A stretch of 64,000 bases of DNA from positions 1 through 64,000 of the forward strand of contig NZ_JAJHUO010000021.1 of NCBI RefSeq assembly GCF_020859565.1, in the 5' to 3' direction. Source of the stretch: Saccharothrix luteola. GTDB taxonomy: Bacteria > Actinomycetota > Actinomycetes > Mycobacteriales > Pseudonocardiaceae. Within the stretch, counting starts at the first letter, position 1. Each line of letters opens with the position of its first letter. The translations under genes were made by a program, and so were the position numbers. Positions 1 through 8,062 of the stretch are shown piece after piece. Under the pieces are notes generated by a model. It saw only the letters and a list, made by a program, of their open reading frames with translations. It did no database searches and was not told where the DNA came from.

Positions 1-1
1 C

Positions 2-67
2 CTGACCGAACTCCCAGCGATCATCCGCATCGTGACCAGCCTCGAGTACTACCGCCTCGGCTGGTGA
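2..67 (+). CDS. C-terminal end of an unidentified protein (partial)
   Basis: The first bases read as an open frame of 21 codons ending in TGA at 65-67, with the tail ..SLEYYRLGW. The gene enters from outside the window. The fragment is too short to assign a family. It ends just before a repeat array, which fits the placement of the other two arrays at gene ends. It could also be a chance open frame. Confidence 0.35.
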   Translation: MTELPAIIRIVTSLEYYRLGW

Positions 68-88
68 CCAACTTCTGAATAACGCTCT

Positions 89-243
89 AGGACTCTCGCA
101 CCGCGAACGTAGGACTCTCGCGTCACTCTCACGGACCTGAGCGTTCGACACACGGGACCTGAGTGTTCGACACGCCCGACCCGAACGTTCGACACACGGG
201 ACCTGAGTGTTCGACACGCGGGACCCGAACGTTCGACACGCGG
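89..243. repeat. 22-bp tandem array A (five units) with a 20-bp companion element
   Basis: The core GTTCGACAC recurs at 143, 165, 187, 209 and 231, exactly 22 bp apart, with linkers of the form RCGGGACCTGAGT. Upstream at 103-122 lies GCGAACGTAGGACTCTCGCG, whose exact reverse complement forms the centre of array C (57131-57150); a partial copy sits at 89-99. All units here point the same way, unlike arrays B and C, which are mirror-symmetric. The array lies between the end of the partial gene and the acyltransferase start. Confidence 0.85.
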
Positions 244-315
244 GCGGTGTGAGGTGTGGCCGTTTGTGGGTGATCCGGACCGGAGGGGCGTGAGCGGCGG
301 ATAAGGTCTGCGGCG

Positions 316-1737
316 ATGTCCTTCGCCAGCCCGCTGTTCCTGTGGTTCTTCCTCCCGGTCGTGCTCGCGGCCGTCCTCGTCACGCCCAGGAACTGGCGCA
401 ACGGCGTCGTCGCCGTGGCGAGCCTGCTGTTCTACGTCTCCGGCGCGGGCGGCACGACGCTGTTGCTGCTCGCCTGCATGGCGGTCAACTACCTGGCCGG
501 GCGGCGCCTGGAGCCGGGCGCGCCGGGCGACCGCAGGCTGGTCCTGGTCGGCTCGATCGCGCTCAACCTCGGCGTGCTGCTGATCTGGAAGTACGCCGGG
601 TTCGCCACGGGGCAGTTGCACGACATCGCCGCCGTCGTCGGCGCCGACCTGCCGGTGATCGAGCTCGCGCTCCCGATCGGCATCTCCTTCTACACGTTCC
701 ACCACATCTCGTACGTGGTCGACGTGTACCGCGGCGAACGCCCCGCCCTGCGCGAGCCGGTCGCCTTCGTCACCTACATCGCGATGTTCCCGCAACTCGT
801 CGCCGGTCCGATCGTGCGGTTCCGCGAGATCGCCGACCAGCTGCCGCAGCCCCGCCTGCACCGCTGGGACGACGTCGCGGCCGGCTTCCCCCGCTTCGCC
901 CTCGGCCTGTGCAAGAAGGTGATCATCGCCGACTCGCTCGCGCCGATGGTCGACGCCTGCTTCGCCACCCCGGCCGACGAGATGACCACGTCGATCGCCT
1001 GGCTCGGCGCGATCGGCTACACGCTCCAGCTCTACTTCGACTTCTCCGGCTACTCCGACATGGCCATCGGCCTGGGCCGGATGCTGGGCTTCCGGCTGCC
1101 GGAGAACTTCGCCCGCCCGTACTCGTCGGTCACGATCACCGACTTCTGGCGCCGCTGGCACATGTCGCTGTCGCGCTGGTTCCGCGACTACGTCTACATC
1201 CCGCTCGGCGGCAACCGCGGCGGCGTGCTGCAGACCTACCGCAACCTGTCGATCGTTTTCGTGCTCACCGGTTTCTGGCACGGCGCCAACTGGACGTTCC
1301 TGGTGTGGGGTTTGTTCCACGGCGGGCTGCTCGTGCTGGAGCGCCGATTCGGCTGGGATTCGACGCCTGCCGCCACCCGCACCCGAATTGCCCGCCGGGT
1401 CCTGACCATGCTCCTGGTGGTAATCGGCTGGGTGTTCTTCCGCTCCGCCGATCTCGGTACGGCGTTCACAATCATCGGCCACATGTTGTTGCCGGATCTC
1501 AGCGGGTTGACCGACGCCGTCGCGGCCGCGGCGACCAATCAGCGCATTGTGCTGCTGGTGCTCGCGCTGGCGATTGTCGCAATGCCCGATCACCCGGTGA
1601 GCGGGCCTTACCTGGAGTCTTCCCGGGACCGGATCGCCACCGCCGCCAGGGTCTCGCTGATGACGGTCGGCGTCGGCTACGCGGCGATCCTCGTCGCGAG
1701 CGGCACGTTCAGCCCGTTCCTCTACTACCAGTTCTGA
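316..1737 (+). CDS. MBOAT family O-acyltransferase (AlgI-like)
   Basis: A 473-residue polytopic membrane protein of the membrane-bound O-acyltransferase family. These proteins move acyl groups, often acetyl, onto secreted polysaccharides or other exported acceptors. The N-terminus (SPLFLWFFLPVVL) is characteristic. The conserved block FWRRWHMSLSRWF lies near residues 277-289 and the catalytic-type histidine in FWHGANW near residue 322. The length fits AlgI/DltB-like members. AlgI-type systems usually need an SGNH/AlgJ-like partner; none is visible, though the gene ending at 67 could be one. The acceptor cannot be told. Confidence 0.88.
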   Translation: MSFASPLFLWFFLPVVLAAVLVTPRNWRNGVVAVASLLFYVSGAGGTTLLLLACMAVNYLAGRRLEPGAPGDRRLVLVGSIALNLGVLLIWKYAGFATGQLHDIAAVVGADLPVIELALPIGISFYTFHHISYVVDVYRGERPALREPVAFVTYIAMFPQLVAGPIVRFREIADQLPQPRLHRWDDVAAGFPRFALGLCKKVIIADSLAPMVDACFATPADEMTTSIAWLGAIGYTLQLYFDFSGYSDMAIGLGRMLGFRLPENFARPYSSVTITDFWRRWHMSLSRWFRDYVYIPLGGNRGGVLQTYRNLSIVFVLTGFWHGANWTFLVWGLFHGGLLVLERRFGWDSTPAATRTRIARRVLTMLLVVIGWVFFRSADLGTAFTIIGHMLLPDLSGLTDAVAAAATNQRIVLLVLALAIVAMPDHPVSGPYLESSRDRIATAARVSLMTVGVGYAAILVASGTFSPFLYYQF

Positions 1738-2082
1738 AGATCGCCCCACCACGGGCCGCGAAGATCGACAAGCGGGCGATGTTCAACAATTGACTCACCA
1801 ACCGGCTCGAGGCCGTCGGCGACCGCAGGAACGCGCTGGCCCGGTCGGACCAGCCGTCCGTGCCCAATGGTGGTCGCGGTCGACGTAGGGTAGGCGAGGA
1901 TTGCTCACGCCGAGTCACCTACCGTCAACTGTCAAGAATAAGTGGGCGATTTTTCGCCGTTGCAACTACTTTATGTAACCGACCTGCTCCGTTCGGGTAC
2001 ACAGTGTGGTAGGACAGAGATTGCACATCCGGCAGCTTCTACCGTGCTAACCGAGGGAATTGTTACTTCGGGTGGGGGTAAC
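1738..2082. other. Gene-free stretch before the MFS gene
   Basis: No convincing coding frame is present. The 1920-2060 part is clearly more AT-rich than its surroundings and contains a small hairpin (GGCGA 1945-1949, TTTT loop, TCGCC 1954-1958). It probably holds the promoter of the downstream transporter, but no clear -35/-10 pair was found. The 1795-1900 part is ordinary GC-rich sequence with no recognisable remnant. Confidence 0.5.
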
Positions 2083-2124
2083 GTGACTCACTCATCGGGG
2101 CCGACCAACCTGGGGGAGTTGTGA
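2083..2124 (+). CDS. 13-residue leader ORF overlapping the MFS start
   Basis: A GTG at 2083 follows a purine-rich ribosome-binding site (GGTGGGGGT, 2071-2079). It opens a 13-codon frame (MTHSSGPTNLGEL) whose TGA at 2122-2124 overlaps the GTG start of the transporter at 2121, giving GTGA. The transporter's own G-rich stretch is only 2-3 nt from its GTG, too close for a normal site. Coupled re-initiation is the likely reading. The peptide itself may have no function. Confidence 0.35.
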   Translation: MTHSSGPTNLGEL

Positions 2125-3350
2125 CTTCCGGGGGGACCATCCGCGCGCTCGTGGGCAACCGCGAGTTCCGCGGCATGTGGATCGGCTCGACGGTGTCCAC
2201 CGTGGGCGATCAACTCGCGGCGGTCGCGCTCTCCCTGTTGGTGTTCGAGCGCACCCAATCCGCCGCGTGGACCGCCCTCACGTGGTCGTTGACGCTGTTC
2301 CCGCCGCTGGTCTCGGGCCCGCTGCTGGGCTGGGTCGCGGACCGGTTCCCCCGCCGCACGGTGATGGTGTGGTGCGCGTGGCTGCAAGCCGCCCTGGTCG
2401 GTCTGATGGCCATTCCCGGCACGCCGCTGTGGCTGATGATCGTGCTGCTGGTCGTCGTGCTGATGATCTCTTCGCCGTTCCTGGCGGCGCAGGAGGCGAG
2501 CCTGCCCCACGTGCTGCCGGACAAGCGCTACGACGACGGCGTGGCGTTGTTCGGCACGTCGGTGGACGTCGCCCAGATGGTCGGCCTGGCCGCCGCGGGC
2601 TTCCTCGTCACGAACGCCGGCGCCGGCGTCGCGCTCGCGATCGACGCGGCCTCGTTCGTGTGGGTGGCGATCCTGGTGCAGCTGTCGGTCAAGCACCGGC
2701 CGGCCGCCGACCCGCGCGGCGCGAAGCGGGAGCCCGATCCCGAAGCCCCGAAGAGGGCGTTCACGCTCCTGGTCACGGAACCGCGGCTGCGCAGCCTGAT
2801 GGGCATGCGCCTGCTCGCCGGCCTCGCGATGGTCCCCGAGGGACTCGCCGTGCCCCTGGCGGCGAGTCTGGACGCGGTGTGGGCCGTCGGCCTGATCCTG
2901 GCCATCGAGCCCGCCGCCAACGTCCTCGGCGTGGCCGTGCTGTTCCGGTTGGTGCGTGATCCGGCGAAACGCGAGCGGCTGATCGGTCCGCTCGCCATAC
3001 TGTCCTTGGCCCCACTGGTCATGTTCGCGTTGCACCCGAACCTGACCTGGACCATCGCACTACTGGTGATCGCCGGTATGGCCGGCGCGTACCACACGCC
3101 CGCTCGCTCGGCGTGGATGCGCATCCTGCCCGACGCCTACCGCGGTCGCGCGTACGGCATCGGCCGTGCCGCTCTGCGCTCGTCGCAGGGCGGCGGGATG
3201 GCGTTGGCCGGTGTCGTGGCGCACTCGATCGGCTCGGTGACCGCGACGATCGCGGGTGCAGGCGGCATCGGGCTGTTGCTCGCCACGCAGGCGACCGTAG
3301 CCTGGCGACGGGCCCGCACCCGGAACGATCCGAAAGCGGTGGCGATCTGA
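2121..3350 (+). CDS. MFS transporter (EntS/MFS_3-like exporter)
   Basis: A 409-residue major facilitator superfamily protein with about 12 hydrophobic segments. The first loop carries the MFS signature region GWVADRFPRRTVM near residues 68-80, and the N-terminus (NREFRGMWIGSTVSTVGDQ) is typical of the EntS/MFS_3 group of siderophore or drug exporters. Substrate is unknown and no biosynthetic genes are adjacent. The GTG start is chosen because it overlaps the stop of the 13-codon leader; a downstream GTG near 2151 is an alternative. Confidence 0.85.
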   Translation: MTSGGTIRALVGNREFRGMWIGSTVSTVGDQLAAVALSLLVFERTQSAAWTALTWSLTLFPPLVSGPLLGWVADRFPRRTVMVWCAWLQAALVGLMAIPGTPLWLMIVLLVVVLMISSPFLAAQEASLPHVLPDKRYDDGVALFGTSVDVAQMVGLAAAGFLVTNAGAGVALAIDAASFVWVAILVQLSVKHRPAADPRGAKREPDPEAPKRAFTLLVTEPRLRSLMGMRLLAGLAMVPEGLAVPLAASLDAVWAVGLILAIEPAANVLGVAVLFRLVRDPAKRERLIGPLAILSLAPLVMFALHPNLTWTIALLVIAGMAGAYHTPARSAWMRILPDAYRGRAYGIGRAALRSSQGGGMALAGVVAHSIGSVTATIAGAGGIGLLLATQATVAWRRARTRNDPKAVAI

Positions 3351-3464
3351 AACGGACTCATCACATATCGCGATTGTCAAACATGAAGGACCCCTCGGCT
3401 GCGGCCCGCTAGCCCGCGGGCACGTACGGTGAACATTCGGTCCGGGATGGAGGGAGCGGCTCAC

Positions 3465-3578
3465 ATGTCGCGGTTGCGCATGGCGAACACCTCCTCAGTG
3501 CGCATCTCGGGCACGGACGTGCCGCTGCGAACGGCGTTCGCCACGCGGCGCCGGGCAGAGGGTAGGGGGTCGTGGTGA
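3465..3578 (+). CDS. 37-residue upstream ORF before the diguanylate cyclase
   Basis: An ATG at 3465, about 10 nt after GGAGGGAG, opens a 37-codon Arg/Ser-rich frame (begins MSRLRMANTSSVRISG). Its TGA at 3576-3578 overlaps the tandem GTG GTG start of the cyclase (GTGGTGA). It has no hydrophobic segment and no recognised family. It could be a leader peptide coupling translation or a chance ORF. The cyclase also has its own G-rich region (TAGGGGG) just upstream, so coupling may not be needed. Confidence 0.3.
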   Translation: MSRLRMANTSSVRISGTDVPLRTAFATRRRAEGRGSW

Positions 3579-5059
3579 AGAACAGTTTGACTGACCAGAA
3601 GGCCTCTGGGGCAGTCGGCCGGCCCTCGATTCGCAACTGGGATCTGTGGACGTTGCGACCGGCCGCGCTGGCGTACTTCTTCTTCATCGAATCGGCGGTG
3701 GCGGCTGCCGCCATTTGGCTGCTCACCGGCCTCGACTCGGTCTCGAACGCCGACTGGCTCAGATTCGGCGCGGTGATGTTCGCCATCACCGTGCACCTGA
3801 TGATCGTGCGTCGGGCCGAGGAGTCGCGCCGCAACGAGTCGGCCGGCCCGCACATCGACCTGACCTCGGTCTGGACGTTCGCCGCCGCCATCGCGCTGCC
3901 CGGCGCGCTGGCGGTGCTGGCCACGATCTGGATGCGGATCCTGATCCAGCCGATCGCGCGACGCCAGCCGTACCGGTTCGTGTTCAGCTCCGCGAGCATC
4001 CTCGGCGGCACCATGCTGGCCTGGGCCGTGGTGCACCTGTCCGGCACGTCGCTGCTGGCCACCGGCAGCATCCCGACCGACCTGGGCCTCGTGCTCGTGC
4101 TCATCGTGGCCGGGGTGGTCAACTGGGGCGCGCAGGGCATGAACATCGCCGTCGCGTTGAAGATCGTCACCCCGCACACCCGCATCCAGGAGTTCCTGGG
4201 CTCGCGCGCGGACAACATGCTGGAGCTGAGCACGCTCGGCGCGGGTGCCATGCTCGGCATGCTGATGACCACCCACTGGGTGGGTCCGCTGCTGCTGGTC
4301 TTCCCGGTGATCCTGGTGAACTCGCTGCTCTACCACGCCGCGCAAAGGCGGGCGCACCTCGAACGGCTGCTGCGCGAGCAGGAGCAGCTGCAGGCGCGGC
4401 TGGCCGAGGACGCGCACACCGACTACCGGACCGGCCTGCTCAACACCAACGGCCTCGCCGAGTACGGGGGCAGGCTCACCGACCGCTGCCGCCACGACAA
4501 CCAGCCGGTGACCGTGCTGGCCATCGACCTGGACCACTTCAAGCGGATCAACGACACCTGGGGCCACCCGGCGGGCAACGCCGTGCTGGCCGAGGTGGGC
4601 CGGATCCTGCGGGAGAAGCTGCGGCCGGGCGACGTGGCCGGGCGCGACGGCGGCGAGGAGTTCGTCGTGGTGCTCGCCGACACGGGCCTGGCCCAGGGCA
4701 CGGCCATCGCCGAACGGGTGCGCGAGGCGATCGGCGAGATGTCCGTGATGACCACCGACAAGCACCGCAACACCGTCACCCTGCGCGGCCGGAACCTCCC
4801 ACTGACGGCGGACGGGCCGGACGTGCGCGCCATCTCGGCGTCCATCGGCGTGGCCGTGCTGCCGGACAACGGCGACTGCCTGATGGACGCGCAGCACTGC
4901 GCCGACGCCGCGCTCTACGCGGCCAAGGAGAACGGGCGCAACCAGGTGCGGGTCGCCGGCGGCGAGATCCGGCTGCTGCCCGCGCCGCGGGGCGACCAGC
5001 CGGTGGCCGAGGGCGCCGCGGACCAGTCGGCCGCCGCCGAGGTCACCCGCACCGCGTAA
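3572..5059 (+). CDS. Membrane-bound diguanylate cyclase (GGDEF domain)
   Basis: A 495-residue protein that should make cyclic di-GMP from two GTP. Residues about 30-255 hold several membrane segments in a MASE-like sensor region. A short coiled linker (HLERLLREQEQLQARLAED) leads into the GGDEF domain at about 284-470. The active-site loop is GGEEF (360-364), an active-type variant, and an inhibitory I-site RxxD (RPGD, 351-354) lies the canonical five residues before it, so product inhibition is expected. No EAL or HD-GYP phosphodiesterase domain is fused. It starts at tandem GTG codons overlapping the stop of an upstream ORF. Confidence 0.9.
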   Translation: MVKNSLTDQKASGAVGRPSIRNWDLWTLRPAALAYFFFIESAVAAAAIWLLTGLDSVSNADWLRFGAVMFAITVHLMIVRRAEESRRNESAGPHIDLTSVWTFAAAIALPGALAVLATIWMRILIQPIARRQPYRFVFSSASILGGTMLAWAVVHLSGTSLLATGSIPTDLGLVLVLIVAGVVNWGAQGMNIAVALKIVTPHTRIQEFLGSRADNMLELSTLGAGAMLGMLMTTHWVGPLLLVFPVILVNSLLYHAAQRRAHLERLLREQEQLQARLAEDAHTDYRTGLLNTNGLAEYGGRLTDRCRHDNQPVTVLAIDLDHFKRINDTWGHPAGNAVLAEVGRILREKLRPGDVAGRDGGEEFVVVLADTGLAQGTAIAERVREAIGEMSVMTTDKHRNTVTLRGRNLPLTADGPDVRAISASIGVAVLPDNGDCLMDAQHCADAALYAAKENGRNQVRVAGGEIRLLPAPRGDQPVAEGAADQSAAAEVTRTA

Positions 5060-5295
5060 GTCCCCCACCTGCCGGCCGCGACCGGCGCTCGGCGCACGGG
5101 CGTGGCGGGCGTGACGACGCGGGACCGGACAGCCGGGAGCACGACCGGGCCCGCCACCGCAGCCGCGGTGGTCGGCCGACGTGGTCGTCCTGCTTCGCAT
5201 GGCACCTGTCGTCTCCGCACGGCCCGCGTCCGGCGACCGGGCCTCCGGTGCCCCCTACGACCGCGAGTACCCACTCGCGGGGCATCCCAAACGTG

Positions 5296-6126
5296 TTACT
5301 GGACTCTTTCCCTCTTGCGGCTCATGAGGCGGCAGACCAGGTAGATGAAGAACGAGACCGCGGTGACGAACGCGCTCACCGGCATGCCTGGCGCGAGCGA
5401 CAGGATCATCCCGCCCAGCACGGACACCTCGGCGAACACCACGGCCAGCACCGTGGCCCGCAGCGGGCTCGCGGTGACCCTGGTCGCCGCCGCCGCGGGC
5501 GTGATCATCAGCGACAGCACGAGCAGCGCGCCCACCAGCTGCACGCTCAACGCCGTCGCCACGCCCACCAGCACCGCGAACACCACCGACAGGGCCCGCA
5601 CCGGCACACCGCGCGCCACGGCCACGGCGGCGTCCACGCTGGCGAAGTGCAGCGGACGGTAGATGACCGCGAGCACCGCCAGCACGGCGACCGACGCGCC
5701 GATGAGCAGCCACAGGTCGGTCGACCCGACGCTGACCACCTGACCGGTCAGCAGGCCGAACTTGTTCGCCGCACGCCCGTTGTAGAGGGCCAGGAACAGC
5801 ACGCCGAGGCCGAGGCCGAACGCCAGGATCGCGCCGATCACCGAGTCGCGGTCCGAGTCGCGCGTGCTGAGCAGGCCGAGCAGCAGCGCGGCGACGACCG
5901 AACCGGCCAGCGCGCCGTACCCGACGCCGACGCCGAGCAGCAGGGCCGCCGCGCCGCCGGTGAACGCCAGCTCGCTCGTGCCGTGCACCGCGAACGCCAT
6001 CTTGCGCGTCACCACGAGGGGGCCGAGCAGCCCCGCCACCAGCCCGAGCACGGCGCCCGCGACGAGCATCGGCTGGACGTAGCGCAACAGGTCCAGCGTC
6101 TGCCCGATGTCGAAGAAGTTCTCCAT
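5296..6126 (-). CDS. Metal ABC transporter permease (ZnuB/AztB-like)
   Basis: A 276-residue ABC-3 family permease with about eight hydrophobic segments and the family pattern VTRKMAFAVHGTSELAF near residues 39-55. It forms the membrane channel for zinc or manganese import. It is the last gene of a three-gene minus-strand operon: its ATG lies 7 bp after the ATPase stop. Gene order (binding protein, ATPase, permease) and the His-rich binding protein favour zinc. The 236-bp gap to the diguanylate cyclase (5060-5295) shows nothing recognisable. Confidence 0.9.
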   Translation of the reverse strand: MENFFDIGQTLDLLRYVQPMLVAGAVLGLVAGLLGPLVVTRKMAFAVHGTSELAFTGGAAALLLGVGVGYGALAGSVVAALLLGLLSTRDSDRDSVIGAILAFGLGLGVLFLALYNGRAANKFGLLTGQVVSVGSTDLWLLIGASVAVLAVLAVIYRPLHFASVDAAVAVARGVPVRALSVVFAVLVGVATALSVQLVGALLVLSLMITPAAAATRVTASPLRATVLAVVFAEVSVLGGMILSLAPGMPVSAFVTAVSFFIYLVCRLMSRKRERVQ

Positions 6127-6133
6127 CAGTCCT

Positions 6134-6961
6134 TCACTCCGCCACGTGGTGCGGCTCGTCCTCGCACACGTGCTGCGCGCCGACCACGTGGATCTGGTCG
6201 CGCACGCGGACCACTTCGACGTTCGTGCGGTACAGCTCGGTCAACGTCCGCGAGGTCATCACCTCGGCGGGCGGGCCGATCCGGAACCGGCCCTCGACCA
6301 GGTACAGCACCCGGTCGACCAGCGGCAGGATCGGGTTGATCTCGTGGGTCACGAACAGCACGGCCGTGCCCTCGGCCCGGCGCCGGGCGTCGATCAGGTC
6401 GCTGACCACGCGCTGGTGCGCGAGGTCGAGCGAGAGCAGCGGCTCGTCGCACAGCAGCACCTCGGGGTCGCCGACCAGGGCCTGCGCCACCCGCAGCCGC
6501 TGCTGCTCGCCGCCGGAGAGCAGGCCGACGGGCTCGTCGGCGTACCTCGTCGCGCCGACGGACTCCAGCGCCGCGTCCACCCGGGCCCGGCGTTCGCGGC
6601 GGGTGCGCCAGCCGACGCCCCAGCCGTGCCCGTCCAGGCCGAACCCGACCAGGTCACGGCCGCGCAGCGCGAGGCTCGAGTCGATCGCCCGCTGCTGCGG
6701 GATGTAGCCGATGCGCCGGTTGCCGCCCGCGACCCGGACCGTGCCCGCGGACAGCGGTTGCAGGCCGAGCAGCACCCGGATGAGGCTGGTCTTGCCCGAG
6801 CCGTTCGGCCCGAGCACGGCCACGAACTCGCCGGGGGCGACGTCCAGGTCCAGGCCGTCCCACAGCACGCGGTCGCCGTAGGACAGCCGCGCGCCGCGCA
6901 ACGCGACCGCCGCGCGCGTGGACCTGTCCGCCACCTGAGCCGTCCCGCCCGACAACGTCAT
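6134..6961 (-). CDS. Metal ABC transporter ATP-binding protein (ZnuC-like)
   Basis: A 275-residue ATPase driving zinc/manganese uptake. It shows Walker A (GPNGSGKTSL), the ABC signature LLSGGEQQRLRVAQAL, Walker B (VLLCDEPLLSLD) and the switch histidine in VTHEIN. The ATG at 6959-6961 overlaps the TGA of the upstream binding-protein gene (ATGA), so translation is probably coupled. A longer frame reaching 7006 exists but would run back into the binding-protein gene, so the overlap start is preferred. Confidence 0.92.
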   Translation of the reverse strand: MTLSGGTAQVADRSTRAAVALRGARLSYGDRVLWDGLDLDVAPGEFVAVLGPNGSGKTSLIRVLLGLQPLSAGTVRVAGGNRRIGYIPQQRAIDSSLALRGRDLVGFGLDGHGWGVGWRTRRERRARVDAALESVGATRYADEPVGLLSGGEQQRLRVAQALVGDPEVLLCDEPLLSLDLAHQRVVSDLIDARRRAEGTAVLFVTHEINPILPLVDRVLYLVEGRFRIGPPAEVMTSRTLTELYRTNVEVVRVRDQIHVVGAQHVCEDEPHHVAE

Positions 6962-7902
6962 GCGCCGAGCGCTCCCACCAGCGAGTCGACCTGCTTCGTC
7001 ATCCAATCAAGGTAACCCGTGACGCCTTCCGGCAGCGTCTCGGTCACCTCGGCGATCGGCACGCCCGCCGCCTTGGCCTGGTCGACCACCTGCCGCGTGC
7101 CCGCGTTCTCCGTCTGCGCGTTGTTGACCAGCGCGGCGACCTGCTTCTGCTCGATCAGGCGGATGACGTCGGCGAGCGCGGCGGCGGGGATGTCGGTCTC
7201 GTTCTCCACGGCCTCGCTGAACGACTCCGGCGTGACGTCCTCGACGCCCGCGGTGTCGAGCAGGTAGTGCGCCACCGGCTCGGTCGCGACCACCTTCTTG
7301 CCCGCGCCCTTGCCCTCGACGCGCTGCTCCAGCTCGGTCAGCTTGGTCGTGAAGTCCTCGGCGTTGGCCTCGAAGGTCGACTTCTTGTCCGGCGCGATCG
7401 CGCCGAGGTCGGCGGCGGCCTGGTCGGCGACCTTGCGGACGGTCTCGAAGTCGTACCAGACGTGCTCGTTGACGGCGTGGTCGTGGTGCTCCTCGCCCTC
7501 CGGCTCGGCCGACGTCTCGGGCTCCTCGTGCTCGGAGGCCTTGCCGGACACCGGGAACGCCTCGATCTTCTTCGCGCCCTCGGTCTCGGGGCCGAGCAGG
7601 GTGGCGAAGAAGTCGTCGTAGCCGCCGCCGTTGAAGATGACGAGCTTGGCGTCGCGCACCGCGGCCAGGTCGGACGGCTTGCTCTCGTAGGAGTGCGGGT
7701 CGCCGGACGGGTCGTCGATGATGGCGCTGACCTGCACGGCGTCGCCGCCGACGGCCTTGACCACGCTGCCCCACACGTTGGTGGAGGCGACGACCTTGAT
7801 CGCGCCGTCGTTCGCGGCGGGGGTGTCCTGGGCACCGCAAGCGGTGAGGGCGACGGCGGTCGCGGCGGCCACCGCGCCGAGCAACACGTTGCGGACAGTC
7901 AT
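6958..7902 (-). CDS. Zinc/manganese-binding lipoprotein (ZnuA/AztC-like)
   Basis: A 314-residue cluster 9 metal-binding protein. The signal peptide ends in a lipobox, LTAC, near residue 22, so it is tethered outside the membrane. A central acidic/His-rich loop (EPEGEEHHDHAVNEHVWYD) near residues 130-150 is typical of zinc-specific members. It delivers metal to the permease encoded downstream. A good ribosome-binding site (GAGGAG) lies 7 nt before ATG. It is the first gene of the operon and a possible Zur site lies upstream. Confidence 0.92.
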   Translation of the reverse strand: MTVRNVLLGAVAAATAVALTACGAQDTPAANDGAIKVVASTNVWGSVVKAVGGDAVQVSAIIDDPSGDPHSYESKPSDLAAVRDAKLVIFNGGGYDDFFATLLGPETEGAKKIEAFPVSGKASEHEEPETSAEPEGEEHHDHAVNEHVWYDFETVRKVADQAAADLGAIAPDKKSTFEANAEDFTTKLTELEQRVEGKGAGKKVVATEPVAHYLLDTAGVEDVTPESFSEAVENETDIPAAALADVIRLIEQKQVAALVNNAQTENAGTRQVVDQAKAAGVPIAEVTETLPEGVTGYLDWMTKQVDSLVGALGA

Positions 7903-7936
7903 CAGAGCACTCCTCGACAGGCGGACGCACAGGCAA

Positions 7937-7951
7937 TGGAAACCGTTGTCG
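7937..7951. promoter_or_regulatory. Possible Zur operator upstream of the zinc importer
   Basis: The sequence TGGAAACCGTTGTCG lies 34 bp before the start of the binding-protein gene. It matches 9 of 15 positions of the actinobacterial Zur consensus TGAAAATGATTTTCA and keeps the imperfect dyad. Location and gene function support it; the sequence match alone is modest. Confidence 0.4.
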
Positions 7952-8007
7952 AGTTCAGTTTAGAACGCTCCGCTACCGACACGCCCACCGACCGGGTGTT
8001 TTACATG

Positions 8008-8051
8008 CCACAGGGGCCACTTCACCGTCGCGCGGGAGGTGGCCCCTGTGG
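8008..8051 (-). terminator. Strong hairpin after the sugar-ABC ATPase gene
   Basis: A perfect 13-bp stem (CCACAGGGGCCAC at 8008-8020 with its complement at 8039-8051), extendable by three pairs including one G:T, closes a 12-nt loop. It begins 12 bp after the stop of the ATPase gene. There is no clear U-tract, as is common in high-GC actinobacteria. Confidence 0.75.
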
Positions 8052-8062
8052 CTCGAAGATCG

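Noticed and set aside
49-1752. A 567-codon open frame on the minus strand opposite the acyltransferase gene
   Set aside because: It is a high-GC shadow: the plus strand encodes a clear MBOAT protein, and the antisense product is low-complexity Arg/Glu/His-rich with no family features. The same applies to other long antisense frames, such as those opposite the ClpC and FtsH genes.
1709-1918. A 69-codon minus-strand frame in the 1.7-2.1 kb gap
   Set aside because: It has no ribosome-binding site, overlaps the acyltransferase 3' end and shows no recognisable family.
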